Positions 11,386 to 23,200 of a DNA stretch of 64,000 nt are shown in pieces. The notes below the pieces were generated by a model. The model was not told where the DNA came from, made no database searches, and worked only from the letters and a program-made list of their open reading frames with translations. The translations under genes were made by a program, and so were the position numbers. The stretch comes from Cercospora beticola (taxonomy: Eukaryota > Ascomycota > Dothideomycetes > Mycosphaerellales > Mycosphaerellaceae): positions 2,232,001-2,296,000 of the forward strand of contig NC_088935.1 of assembly GCF_033473495.1 (NCBI RefSeq), in the 5' to 3' direction. The stretch's first letter is position 1. Each line of letters begins with the position of its first letter.

Positions 11386-11785
11386 ACGCCAAATGCCTGT
11401 AATGCTCCTCTCTGACCAGTCCCCCGAAGACGGATCATCTCTTTGCAGAGCGATACTGCCGGCGAGCCAAATCGGGTACCAGATTGTGCCGCTGAGGTAT
11501 GTCTGAAACATGGTCGCCCTGCGTGAGAGGACTGCTCAGAAAGGAGTTTTGTCCGAAAAGGAAGGGGACCTTCTGCGCTTTCTAGCTTAGATGAGAAACA
11601 CGGCTATGCTGCAGAGAGTTCATGGTGCCGAACACATGCCTTCTGACGACGACTTGGTAAGCATTCGACCGAGTGCAGGTGAACGAGAACAAACGTTCCA
11701 TTAATGAAACATGCGAGGCCAAGGGCCTTTTTGAGTGGTATCATTGTACATCGCATACATTATCCATAGCTTTTCGGCCGACTGC
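11386..11785. other. Intergenic, convergent 3' ends
   Basis: Between the stops of the HET-domain gene and the SPC2 gene. No coding or RNA feature is apparent. Confidence 0.5.
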
Positions 11786-12531
11786 TCAAGCTTTTCGCTT
11801 ACTCTTCCTCTGTGTTCCCTTCTCCGCGGCTTCCGCTCCGGTTGTCGTTTGTGCTTTCGTCGCCGCCTGCAACAGCTCATACTGTGCTGTAGGAGATGCC
11901 AACTCGTCTCTCTCGTCGCGCTTCGCGTTCTTCAGATCAGCATCACCAACAGCTTCCACGCTGCTCGCGAGCCATTGCTGAAATGGCTTGGCGACAAAGT
12001 AGCCATCTTGTGTGAACCACGTCGTGAAAGGGACTTTGATCTCCCGTGTAGAAGTGTCATTGGCATTCGATAGCGACGAGGCGTGGATCTCAAGATAGTA
12101 GGTCGGGTCGTGCTTTTTCGTGCGGGAGAAGATGGAGATCTAGAATCGGGCACGCATGATCAGCCAACACGTTTTCCAAAAGCTGTTCCGAACAGTCAAG
12201 GATGTCAACCCACCTTCTTCCCTGAGCGCGTGCCCTCGAACACTAGCCCTTTCTCCACAGCCCACATCCAATAGGTCATGGCTGCACTGAGCAGGGCGTA
12301 TGCTGCGACTGCCACGGCAGTCCAGATCTTGGTGGCTTCCCACCCGAGTTTGTAGTCTGCCACAAATGTTGCACCAGCAATCACTACCGAGACATAGCCC
12401 AATGCAAGTCGAACGTCCAGCTTCGAGTTATCCTGGACGAAGCCCAGTGATCGCAAATAGTTTCCCAGAGCATCGTCGGTCGTGTTCTTCAGATCAGCCA
12501 AATTGTACGGCGATATGCGGGATTCGGCCAT
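11786..12531 (-). CDS. SPC2: Signal peptidase complex subunit 2 (SPC2/SPC25)
   Basis: Exons 12531-12214 and 12139-11786 join in phase 0 and give 223 residues. The start MAESRISPYNLADLKNTTDD leads into LGYVSVVIAGATFVADYK and a second hydrophobic span AAYALLSAAMTYWMW, the hairpin of two membrane segments seen in SPC2. After the intron come the SPC2-like strands ISIFSRTKKHDPTYYLEIHA and the motif PFTTWFTQDGYFV. The tail is basic (QRKSKRKA). The protein is an accessory subunit of ER signal peptidase that helps couple it to the Sec61 channel. It is a housekeeping flank gene, divergent from EMC3 with 233 bp between start codons. Confidence 0.88.
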
Positions 12532-12764
12532 TGTGGATTCAGAGGAATTCGATGTCAGAATGGTGAGCCTGAGAGCGAGATCGACTTCACGTTCGGTAAC
12601 TTGTAAGAAAGAGTAAAGCTCCAGGTGTCCCCAAGCTAGGTTGCGCTAGTGGATGCGGCTCAAAAGCTTGGCGTAGTCGTGGGCATGTGAAGAGAGCGAT
12701 GGACTGCACGTCGTTGTCCAACTGCACCATCAACGTTCACTGCTCACGCGAGACATCTGCAACC

Positions 12765-13740
12765 ATGACGGGCATTGTTGAGCAGCAGATCCACCGTGAT
12801 CCTGCTCTGTTGTATGTTCTCCTCGCACCTGAGTTCCTGCCCCGCGAGTCCGCGACTGACCACCGCCGGTAGCTACTGGATCTTGCTGCCAATCACCATA
12901 GTCATGGTCCTTACTGGTATCCTGCGCCACTACCTATCGACCTTGCTACAATCCAGCCCCAAACCACAGCCCCTCGCCAAGACACGACAACAGCGCTCTC
13001 TGCTCCGCATGCAGAACCTTCGAGTCAATAATACGCAGATCTCCCGTGCAGCATTTGAGAAGCGCAAGGAGTTCTATCATGAAGCGGTCAAGGACGGCAG
13101 ATTTTTGGCAGATCCTGAGAACAGAGGGAAACCTCCGGCCAATCCGTTGACAGATCCGGGAGCTATGGACGGCATGATGGGCGCCATGAAGGGTAATGTA
13201 GCCATGATGGTTCCACAATCCTTGATCATGGGCTGGATCAACGCCTTCTTTAGCGGCTATGTTATCAGTGAGTACAAAACTTCCTCAAGATGCATTGTCC
13301 GCAGGGTGCAGAAAGATGTGAGCGGTGGCTGACAACGCGACAGTGAAATTGCCCTTCCCACTTACTCCGCAATTCAAGCAGATGTTGCAAGCCGGTGTCG
13401 GTACCAGAGATCTAGATGTCAGATGGGTGAGCAGTCTGAGTTGGTACTTCCTGACTCTATTCGGATTGCAGCCAGTATACAACTTTATACTGGGCAGCAA
13501 CAATGGTAGGTGCATTTTGAAGCTGCATTGGTGGGACCCGTCGCTGATCAAATCACAGCTGCCTCACAAATCGCTCAACAGATGGCCCAGTCACAAATGG
13601 GCCAGAACCCCATGGGTGGACAAGAAGACCCAGACAAGCTGTTCAAGGCTGAAATTGAGAACCTAGAAGTTATCGAGCACAAATACATACTTGATGGCGT
13701 GGAGGAAAGGCTGTTAGCTAAGCTAAACGCCACCATATGA
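12765..13740 (+). CDS. EMC3: ER membrane protein complex subunit 3 (EMC3)
   Basis: Four exons: 12765-12811, 12873-13267, 13344-13505 and 13559-13740, for 261 residues. Each join rebuilds the family sequence: [37 protein letters not shown] and [16 protein letters not shown]. The protein has the EMC3 pattern of an N-terminal membrane helix, a conserved cytosolic coiled region ([16 protein letters not shown]), and two further helices, with [17 protein letters not shown] in between. EMC3 is the YidC/Oxa1-like insertase core of the ER membrane complex, which inserts tail-anchored and multi-pass proteins. It marks the last clear housekeeping gene before the biosynthetic cluster. Confidence 0.9.
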
Positions 13741-14406
13741 GGCTTCAAACAGCTCGACATCGCAATCCCACAACGCCATTCGGACTGCGGATCTTTCCAA
13801 ACAGGCGACTATCGACGGCTTACCTGCAGCCGGGTTTCCGTCCTCTGTCTGCTCAATGCTTTCCTTGTGCTTGAGGCTGACTTCCCTCATGAGTGACTAG
13901 ACAGCTGACCACACATAGTCACGAGCTACCTCTCTGCAGCGAAGTCGCCAGCAATGGAGTATGAGACAGTCCGCAAGCTAGTCTCAGACTACTATATCCT
14001 CAAAGAAGCTAGACTCAATGAAGCACAAAAAGCCTCAAGGGTCCTCCGCAGGCTTGCGGGTCTTGGCTATCTGGCTTCGATGTCCGACTCGGCAAACGCA
14101 GATGCCTTGCCGCATATTGCACGAAACATGCGGCTCAGCGGCAAGCAGTGAGCACTTTGATTCGTTGGTTGTGACTTATTGCTGGTAGGCGGAGGAAGCA
14201 CCATGAGCATGTGGGTGTAGTCCATCAGAATTCGCCATTCCCAGGCAGTACGCGGCAACACCACTCATATCCCGATGACTTGATTGCCGGTCACTGCGTC
14301 AACCCAGGCCCTGATCCGACTATGTGCAGTTTCACGAAGTCTTCGCTGTTCGATAACCCGCTCTTGCAACTCTTTCGAACACCGCTCTGCACAACGTGCC
14401 GCAATC
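13741..14406. other. Left border interval and CTB6 promoter
   Basis: About 670 bp between EMC3 and CTB6. A frame at 13954-14151 (65 residues) has no recognisable motif and is not called. It is the most likely position of the left cluster border. Confidence 0.45.
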
Positions 14407-15480
14407 ATGGCCGACTCTCTCGTTCTATTGACTGGTGCTACCGGCTTCATTGGCTTTCGTATCTTGATTGAGCTGCTCCGTCAAGGATACAGCGTGCGAG
14501 CTGTGATCCGCAGTGCTGGCAAGGGACAATGGCTTGAGTCGCGGCTGACTGCTGTGATGAAAGGCTCGGACTACAAGGACAGGTTCGAAACTACCACTGT
14601 GGCGGATTTCGTGACAGATGGAGCTTTCGATCAAGCAGCTGAGAACACGTCTTACATTATCCACGTGGCCAGCCCGATAGTCAGCTCGGACAACCCAGAC
14701 GACTGGGAACACGACTTCAAACGTGTTGCTGTGAAAGGTAGTATTGGGGTCCTGGAGGCAGCCAAACGAAGCGGAACTGTGCGACGAGTCGTCATCACAT
14801 CTAGCATGGTTGGACTTTTCTCGCCGAAAGCTCTTTTTGCTGAGCCATCTGAGGTGCCTCTGAATGCAGAATCGCGCATTCCGGAAATGGAGCCTCCTTA
14901 TGCGCACAAAATGCTGGCATACCAAGCTGGGAAGATCGCAAGCATCAACAGCGCGGAAGCTTGGATCAAGAACGAGAAACCGGCGTTCGATCTTGTTCAC
15001 ATGCACCCGTCCTTCGTGACTGGTCGGGATGACCTAGCGACGACACGCGAGGATCTGCGGAAATTCTCGTCGAATTGGCATTCGATGCAGATTGTACTCG
15101 GCCACAAGAATCCTATCGGCAAGCCAATCCTGACATGTCACAACGATGATGTCGCTCGCTGTCATGTATTGGCGCTGGATCCCAAGGTCACGGGCAATCA
15201 GAGTTTCCTTATTTCGTGCAGTCCGGAGGATGGATCGGAATGGGATGATGTGAAGAAGTTCGTGCAGAGGGAGTTTCCTGAAGCGGTTGCGCAGGGCGTG
15301 TTGCCCAATGACGGTCACATGCCGACTGTCAATAAAGGCGTCAGATTCGACGTGCGGAAAACTGAGGAGACCTTTGGCTTCAAGCACATTCCCTATGAGG
15401 CACAAGTCCTTGATGTGGTCAAGCAGTACTTGGAGTTGCCGGAGAAGGATGAAGGGGTGGAGATCTCGACGACGGCGTAG
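14407..15480 (+). CDS. CTB6: CTB6-like NADPH-dependent ketoreductase (extended SDR)
   Basis: Single exon, 357 residues, starting at MADSLVLLTGATGFIG. That segment is the Rossmann dinucleotide motif (TGATGFIG, residues 9-16). The catalytic tyrosine and lysine are in AYQAGK, and the serine lies in VVITSSMVGLF. The fold is the dihydroflavonol-4-reductase/cinnamyl-CoA reductase type. In the cercosporin pathway CTB6 reduces the ketone of the side chain to the 2-hydroxypropyl group. An upstream in-frame ATG at 14284 is rejected because the Rossmann fold would gain an unstructured leader. The gene is first in the cluster and is followed by CTB4 on the same strand. Confidence 0.85.
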   Translation: MADSLVLLTGATGFIGFRILIELLRQGYSVRAVIRSAGKGQWLESRLTAVMKGSDYKDRFETTTVADFVTDGAFDQAAENTSYIIHVASPIVSSDNPDDWEHDFKRVAVKGSIGVLEAAKRSGTVRRVVITSSMVGLFSPKALFAEPSEVPLNAESRIPEMEPPYAHKMLAYQAGKIASINSAEAWIKNEKPAFDLVHMHPSFVTGRDDLATTREDLRKFSSNWHSMQIVLGHKNPIGKPILTCHNDDVARCHVLALDPKVTGNQSFLISCSPEDGSEWDDVKKFVQREFPEAVAQGVLPNDGHMPTVNKGVRFDVRKTEETFGFKHIPYEAQVLDVVKQYLELPEKDEGVEISTTA

Positions 15481-16026
15481 GAAGAAGCAGATGTGCCTAT
15501 TTAACTCTCACATTTCCTGTTAATATTGCTTCCGATCTCTTCTGTCGCCTGCTCAAAGCGCAAGAAGCAGCGTTGGCGAAGCTGAAGTCGAATCCCGGGA
15601 TGTGCTCGGGACCTTTCGGGCCGATGCCAAGAGCATCTCGTCGCTCCAGATCAAACGCTCTCCTGCCCCTTCAACTTCAAGCTTCCTTCACAATCATCTC
15701 GGCTTTGCAAGAGTGGCTCGATGCAAGCCATCAGCACCGCCAGAATGCAGACATAACTCCGCCTCCGCAGTGCTGACTATGAGATTTCTTCGACAACAGT
15801 ATGCGAATCAACGCTACGGCGAACGGTGACTCTTCACCGAGCCTCCGGGGTAATCGTAGCCTCGACGATTGCATTGCTCGGACATGAGCCGGCTTTCATG
15901 TGCCTATGGAATCATTCGCTTACGGTAAGTGTTTAGACATTAGCGGGCTTACCATCTGAGGCCGAGAGCTGCTTTTGACTATTGAAGTCTTGTCTCATTC
16001 TGTCTCTTGAAATCTGTACACTCGCA
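15481..16026. other. CTB6-CTB4 intergenic region
   Basis: Contains the CTB6 terminator region and the CTB4 promoter. GC-rich direct and partial palindromic bits (tcgtagcctcgacga near 15857) resemble half-sites for zinc-cluster regulators, but I see no convincing full operator. Confidence 0.4.
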
Positions 16027-17722
16027 ATGGCTCTCCCTATCACTGACGATGACCTCGACGGACTGAAGCAGCCCTATGTGACTTTCTCGTCTGGTTCAGC
16101 ATCACCACCGCAATCGACGACTGACGCTATGGATCTCGAAGAGCAGGTACTCGACGCAATCAAGAGTGATGCTTTCCTGGTGGACTGGGTTGGCGAGGAT
16201 GACAAGGGAAATCCTCAGAATCTACCTTACTGGCGCAAGTGGGTGATCACAATGTCTTTGGCATTGTATGCTCTCTCGACGACGTTTTCTTCGTCGGTCT
16301 TCGGGGCTGCAACGCACGTTCTCGCAGAAGAGTTTGCCTTGCCCGCGGAGACGGTCGTGCTCGGTTGCACTTCCCTCTTCATGGTAGGATTCGCTACCGG
16401 GCCCATCTTCTGGGGGTGAGTAAGATATTCTATCTCGAGAGGCATATGACTGACAAGCACCAGACCCTTCAGCGAGGCTTTTGGCCGGACTCGACCTCTT
16501 CTGGCAGGCTACCTGGCCTTTGCGGTCCTGCAACTGCCCATCGCCGACGCAAGAAGTCTGACCTCCATATGTATCCTGCGCTTTCTGGGAGGATTCTTCG
16601 GCGCAGCGCCTTCGTCAATCCTGTCAGGCATCTTGGCAGATATCTGGTCTCCCAGAGAACGAGGTTTCGCTATGCCTACAGTTGGCGCGTTTCTGACTAT
16701 CGGGCCAATCCTCGGACCGCTGATTGGATCAGTCCTCGTCCAGAGCGTGCTCGGTTGGCGGTGGATCGCGAATGTCGTTGCGATCGCCTCGTTCTTCATT
16801 GCTGTCTTTACCTTTCCATTCCTCCCCGAAACGTACACGCCATTGCTTTTGGCGCGTCGTGCTGAACGCATGCGACATATGACACGCAACTGGGCTTACC
16901 GTTCCAAATCTGAAGAAGCGCAGAGCAGTATTGGCGATTTTGCGGAGCGTTACTTGCTTCGGCCTGCTCGCATGCTGGCCCTTGAACCCATTCTTTTAAT
17001 GATGACACTCTATGTCAGTGTGTCTTTCGGTAAGTTTGACATCATCGCAGCTGAGCCATAGAAACAAGTGCTAACTCTGTGCAGGTCTGTTGTACAACTT
17101 CTTTCTGGCATACCCAACATCGTTCATTCAGGAGCGCGGCTGGGACCAGACGACTGCCAGTCTTCCACTCATCTCCATCCTCGTGGGCGTCATTATCGCA
17201 GGAGCACTACTTTCGTTTACGACCAACTCCAGATGGGCACCGAACGCCAAAGAGGGACGACCTCAGGAGACAAGACTTTTGCTCATGATGGTTGGCGCTG
17301 TCTCGCTCCCAGCTGGAATGTTCCTCTTCGCTTGGACAAGCTCCGCTACCATGAATCCTTGGCCTCAAATCTTGTCGGGTATTCCTACTGGCTTCGGTAT
17401 CCACTTGATCAATATGCAGGGCATGAACTACATCATCGACTCTTACAAAATTTATGCGAACTCGGCCATAGCCGCTAACACCTTCTTGAGATCCCTGTTC
17501 GCTGCAGGATTTCCGATCTTGGCGTAAGTGTAGCATTAATTTTTTTTGTCACAACAGTGTACTGACCGTCTCGCTAGGACTTCGATGTATGCTGCAATCG
17601 GAGTAAAATGGGGAACGACCATTCTTGCATTGCTTGCAGTTGCCATGATCCCGATCCCGATACTGTTCTACTACTTCGGTGCCAAAATCAGAGCGAAGAG
17701 CAAGTGGCAGCCACCTTTGTAA
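16027..17722 (+). CDS. CTB4: CTB4-like MFS transporter
   Basis: Four exons: 16027-16415, 16464-17029, 17085-17523 and 17578-17722, for 512 residues. Joins rebuild [32 protein letters not shown] and [17 protein letters not shown]. The protein belongs to the 12-helix drug:H+ antiporter-1 class, with a hydrophilic N-terminus of about 75 residues, the loop 2-3 motif SEAFGRTRP and the motif-C region [16 protein letters not shown]. In Cercospora CTB4 is needed for normal cercosporin accumulation and is thought to export it across the plasma membrane. The gene is tail-to-tail with CTB2. ATG 16027 is preferred over 15982, which would add only an unsupported leader. Confidence 0.85.
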
Positions 17723-18218
17723 ATACACGAGTCAAGCAGTAGCGGCTTCGACTCACTTACATGGGCCTTCGCCTGCTGTACATGATGTATATCTATCGCA
17801 AGTCTATAGTCGCTATGTGCTAGATATTATCAAATGAACGATGGATATAATCTGCAGTCAGCTTGTCAATTGCTGGCCTCGACTTACCCGACCTACCGCA
17901 GGAGAGCAAAAAGAAAGCAAGTTTCGATCTTGAGCACTCTTCTGCCTGGGCCATTAGCGTGCTCTTTCGTCCCTCGTATCTTCGCCTCGTGTAGCGTAGC
18001 TAGGCCGATCTATCTCGAGAAGAAAGGCAGGCGAAGTATCAAGATATTGGCGAGAGATGATCACAAGTGTGCATGTTTCCGGAAATTTGATGTACTGTCC
18101 ACTATCTGCCGATGACCACAGGTAGCCTTGGAACACCAAAAGCAATATGAGAAGCTTCCGATCAATTGGAGAAGACACGTTAAATAGCTACACAAACGCT
18201 AAGTATTTGCACAACATT
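17723..18218. other. Intergenic, convergent CTB4 and CTB2 3' ends
   Basis: AT-rich 3' region between two converging genes. No gene is apparent. Confidence 0.5.
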
Positions 18219-19660
18219 TTAATGACCATTCACGCCATTAGTCCCATTCGCATGGCCATTGACACCATTCGCCTGGGCAGGAAGCTCAACGCCATCAAGA
18301 GTCACCTCGATGAGCGACAATTCGCCTTGCTCTGGGTGAATGACCCTCTGCAGCCGCAGCTTGGGAGTCACTGAAGCGAAGATCGCCTCGAATGCACTCT
18401 GTGTCCGCTCACGTCCATTGAGGTTCATCAACATCAGCAGATCACGATCGTGCATTCTTCGTTCCGTCTCTCTGCCAACTTGCCCGGCTTCAGGAACGAC
18501 CACTTCGTTCAAGATGATGCGGTCTTGTGGCCTCAAGCCAGTGGCAAGCGCCTGCACGATCTTCGTGGCATACTTGTCACTCCAGTCGTGCAGGATAAAT
18601 CGAGCAAAGTATACGATTCCTTCGCCGTCTTGCACTTCATGAGCAGGTTGAGGGGTCATAAAATCATGTGCCACGAAGGTTACGTGTTTACGAAGGTGTT
18701 CAGGGCAGTTCTTCGCTCCCACTTGGACAGTCTCGGGTAGATCTTGGACTTGGAATCGCAAGCTTGGGTACTTTTCCGCGAGTGCCATGGCGACGTGGCC
18801 CGGACCTCCGCCGACATCCACTACCAGGTGTCCTGCGCCTTCTGTGAGAAGGTGCCAAGGGTATCCGCCGTCGACTGCGTGGCGGAAGTCGTATGCACCA
18901 CCAGCTGCGATACCACGCATGGCTCGTGCGAACATCTCGTGGTCCTTCTTCCCATCGGGCTCGCGGAATCGCTGGAATTGTGCAATCTTTCTTCCTATGC
19001 TCACGCCGTACCCTGCTTCGGTGGCCTCACTGCTCACGCCATACTGCTCCACGGCCTTGGGGATAGCTGCGCCAGCTGGGTAAGCGATCACCGCTGAGAG
19101 ATACATCCAGGCTTCGAGATCTGGATCGGTGACCAGTAGTGACGAGGTAGCATTGTGAGTAACATAGCCGCCAGGGATCGTCTCGAATAGGCCAAAGGAA
19201 GCGCAATGTTGTATCGTGCGCTCAACGAGAGCTGTTGTCACACCATCTCCGACTGCTTCGGCAATCTTGCTATAAGTTGTCGAGCCATGTAGCGGAATGT
19301 GATTCGCAAACTTGTATTTGAAAACGACCTGTGGAGATGAGTTAATGAGGATACAGCAGGACATTCTTTGGCCCGACTGACCTGCATCGATGCTGTAGCA
19401 CAGTGCTCGAAGGACAGAGCGAGAAGAGTATCGCGAGGTCCACGGACCAGGCGGATGAGTTGCTCAGCAGCCTCTACAATCGCGCTTCTCGCATCGTAGT
19501 AAGGCTTGTTGGCGGTGTTGAGAGCTACCGATGGAGCTGGAGCATCAAAAGATGGCTGCGGGAGGTTCTTCTGGTCGAGAAACTTGTGCAATTTGGCGGA
19601 GGCTGAGACCAGCTCTGCCGTGAGCTCAAAGAGATTGTCCGCTTCAATTCGGTTAGCCAT
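18219..19660 (-). CDS. CTB2: CTB2-like SAM-dependent O-methyltransferase
   Basis: Exons 19660-19382 and 19328-18219 join in phase 0 for 462 residues. The N-terminal part is the helical dimerisation domain of class II plant/fungal-type O-methyltransferases. The SAM site is VVDVGGGPGHVA (near residue 264), followed by RFQVQDLPETV. The catalytic histidine is in FARFILHDWSD (near residue 340). The C-terminus ends in a low-complexity NGVNGHANGTNGVNGH repeat of no obvious function. In the cercosporin pathway CTB2 adds one of the phenolic methyl groups. It runs in the same direction as CTB1 and lies just downstream of it. Its promoter carries the inverted repeat at 19890-19916. Confidence 0.87.
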
Positions 19661-20211
19661 TTTGATTGATGTGAGATCTGTAAATGCAATTGTGAAATCG
19701 AATGATGATGCTATGAGCTGGATATGATATGGCCTGACGAGCCAGCGCTACATCCGCGAGGACTAATGGTGATACCGAGTCGGCCATTGTGCCCGCTTAC
19801 GGTGCTTCGTCGCATACCGCAAGACAATCACCGAGAAGATGTGCTCCTTCGTGGACGCGGCGAAGGGAGAGCACGAGGTGTAAGAGCGACGTTCACCGAT
19901 CCCAGCTCGGTGAACGCTGTTGCCGAGACCGACCATCGCCACTGCCTTGGAATCTCAACAATGTCGAACAGAGTTCATTATGCTTCTGGGAAACGCTATC
20001 ATGCAGAACAAGCATGGTGTTCGGAAGGAATGGCTGGAAACTCCATAAGCTGATGGATCAAGCGTGTGTTGATGAGGAGAATACGCAAAGGAGGTTCGAG
20101 AAATAACATGTGAATGCCAAGCCAAGTGCCGGTGGTTGGAGACGGAGTTATATTCAAAGGAACATTCAAAATTTCATTACAATTGAACTCCAACGCCTGA
20201 ATCTAACGCTA
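19661..20211. other. CTB2-CTB1 intergenic region
   Basis: CTB1 terminator side and CTB2 promoter, about 550 bp. Apart from the inverted repeat listed separately, no gene or further structure is apparent. Confidence 0.45.
19890..19916. promoter_or_regulatory. Perfect 10-bp inverted repeat in the CTB2 promoter
   Basis: Arms cgttcaccga (19890-19899) and tcggtgaacg (19907-19916) are exact reverse complements, separated by 7 bp. They lie about 230 bp upstream of the CTB2 start. The inner edges form CGA-N7-TCG, a spaced pair of the triplets that AflR-like zinc-cluster dimers recognise, but in the everted orientation and not the canonical TCG-N5-CGA. A binding site for CTB8 or one of its paralogues is an inference; a stem-loop in the leader is the alternative. 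Confidence 0.5.
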
Positions 20212-23200
20212 TCACGACGAGACAATCCCCAATCCGTCTCGCATATGCTCAACAAGCATCTGTGCACCAGAATCACGCATCATGCTGAAATGGTGCTCGC
20301 TCTCAACAACCCTCGCATCAACATCAGTGCCAGGGAACAAACTTGCCCATTCTGTGGCTCCAAAATCTTTCCGCTTCTCCGTCAAGAACTTCATACCCTC
20401 GGTGTCTTCGTCGGTGTCGCCTGCAGAGGGCGGTATGTGAGCATAGCGAACGCCATCAAAGGCACATTCACCTGCCCATATCACCATGACTTTCGTTTTG
20501 TTGCCAAGCTTCATAGGAGGAGCGTGGTAGTCATGTAGCAGCTCAATACTAGCTCTGAAGTGAGGCATCAGCCATTCGGGTGTCTTGTTGGGACCCCCAC
20601 TGCCTCTGGAGAGCTCCGTTCCAAAGAGTCCGACGTTCGTGCAGTGATCGAAGAATCGTGTTGGAAGGCGATCTAGGCCTTTGGTTGGCGAAGGCGAGTC
20701 GATGAGGAGGAGTGTCGAAACCTCCTCGCCAGCTGCGATGAGTTCTTGGGCAACGGCATAGGCCAGAATACCACCAGCAGACCAGCCGCCCAGATGATAC
20801 GGGCCTTGCGCTTGACGGCCTCGAATGCCTTCTACATAGGACGCGATGACGTCCGGTAAGGTATGATCAACAAACTTGTGCGGTGTCCTACAGGAGTGAT
20901 GTGTTAGTTCCTGTCACTTTAACCTCTGTAGAGACAACTTACTTCATGAAAGGCGAATTGAAGGCGACTACGCCAATGTCTTCACCCAAACGAGGTAAAG
21001 ACAAGTATGAAGTTGCGGCGCCAGCGCCGTCTGGAAACAAGAAAAGAATCTCCTTCGACCGCTTCTGTGAGCCTTGCAAATACATCGACCATGCAGGCGG
21101 GATTCGTCCTTTGGGCGGGGATGGTATCCTCTTCTGCGCTGGGGGAGAATCGAACACCTCGTCCAGATCAGTCATCGGCGTCTCGCCATCGAACTCGGAG
21201 GAGGGCGGAGATGACGCGCTGGAATCGGTCAGAGGTGGCGTCGCATCACCAGCGCTGGGCTTGGTCGTCGTCGAGTCGAAGCTTTCCGTTGACCCAGAGA
21301 ACCTCTTGCGAAGGTCAAATATAGTCTGGCATTCTTCGAATAATGCTCGGTCGGGGAAGTCGATGTCCAATTCATCCCGTAGGCGACTGGTGATCACAAG
21401 ACTCATGAGGCTATCAACGCCCACGTCGGCGAAACTTGTGTCATCAGTCAATTCCTCATCAGTGAGCCCACTCTCTTCAGACAGGATCTTGAGGGCATCG
21501 CGCCAGACAGTGCCGATCTCGTTAGGGGATGGATCAGTAAGCTCTTCCAATGAAGTGAGCGCTTCCTCCTTGACAATTTCCACGGCAGTGGCAACGGCGA
21601 CTGCTACTGGGGGACTGAGCCTGGTCAAGAACTCCTTGAGTCCACCGATAGATCCAATCTCCATGAACTGCGCGGACTCGAATTCGATGCCCAGCTGGTC
21701 CCGCATGCGACTGCTAATTACCAAGGAGAGCAGACTGTCAAGACCAGCATCGGTGAAGTCGATATCATCCTTGAGCTCGTCGATTGGCATCCCGATCTCC
21801 TCGCTAACAATCTCGAGGGCCGGGGCTATCAGTGCCGACACACTTGGCGTCTTGATGGTCTTGTTTTGCGGAGTCACTTGGGTTGCAGGTGGAGGAATCG
21901 AAGCATTCTTACGCTGGATCGCTGGCCTCGTGGGCGCGACTGGCGCGCTGGCTTTCTTTTCGACTGGCGGGCTAGAGCCCTTCTTCTCTGTCGGCGGGCC
22001 GGAAGCTTTCTTGTTGGCAGCTGTAACAATGTAATGCATAAGTCGCTTGGGCACGCCCTGCAACGCCACTCCCCCAACAATGCCGATCAATGCTTGCTTG
22101 TCGTCGAAGATCAAGACATCGCCAGTCCACAATTTGTCTTTGCCTTGGGTCATCTTCACATGAGTGTAGTAAGTCATTGCTGGATCCAGAGCGGCGAAGA
22201 AGCGCATGGAACCCCAGCCGTGATTGACAAAGACTTCTTTCTCAAGATCCACACCCTAAGGAACAGAAAGAGTTAGCATCGCACTCTTCAATGTGCTGTC
22301 TACTATCGCTACTGACCTCGTTCGCGTTCATGACGAATCCGCCAAGTTGCGACAACGCGTCGAGATAAGCCGGGCTAGAGTGGAATTTGCCCTCGTTTGG
22401 AATGCCCTTGAATGATACTTTGCCCGAGGCTTCCATGGCGTCGTTGTCGAGTGTGATCGCGCAGAGCCCGCGGTACTTCTCGTCGAAGTCAGCTAATTGG
22501 CCGATCATCTTGTAAATCATGCCTTTGCTGAAGCGGTATGTGTTGTCATCCTGGCCAACTTGTGTTTTCAGAGCGGCCATTCTGGCTTGGGCAGCTAGTG
22601 CAGCACTCTCGAGCGCGGTCTTCTCCTTCTCGAGACTGCCGAACCGGATCTTGCAATTAGCATGCTGCTCGACTACGCTACTGCCGTCCTCCTAGTCAAA
22701 ATTAGCATGAAATCCATAATGAGCTGATTACCCTCACGACTGACCTTGATACTAGAGAACGTGCATGACGCTACCTGGGCCTTGGGGTCAAACTTGGCAT
22801 ACGTGCGAAGGAGTTGCACTCTGCCCGTGTTGTTAGCCACCAGTGCGCTTTGAATGTTCATCTCTGCTACTTCAACGGATGTCTGTGCAACCTCGCCTGG
22901 CTTGATGACCTGTCGAATATACTCGCCGAGTGTCAGAGCGATGTCCGCGTACACGGAAGGTGTGCACAGTGGAACACCGTAGACCTGATGCCCCTGAACC
23001 ATGGGATGCAGGTCCTCTCGACTGAGGTCTGCGTCCACGACAAGCTCGCCGTCGCTGTTGGCGGTGATTGTGTTTGTTATGACCTTGTGTATCGACGAAG
23101 AGAGTTCCAAATTTGACGCGGCAACAACCACGGCTGGATCGCCCTTCCTCAGAGACCAGTCGTTGACATATTGCAGCCAGTAGTTTTTCAAGGTCCAGCC

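Noticed and set aside
13954..14151. 65-codon ORF between EMC3 and CTB6
   Set aside because: No motif and no splice partner found; could be leader sequence.
20883..22034. 383-codon plus-strand ORF inside CTB1
   Set aside because: Antisense shadow of the ACP-linker region of the polyketide synthase; Ser-rich, no domain, and the minus strand is clearly coding.
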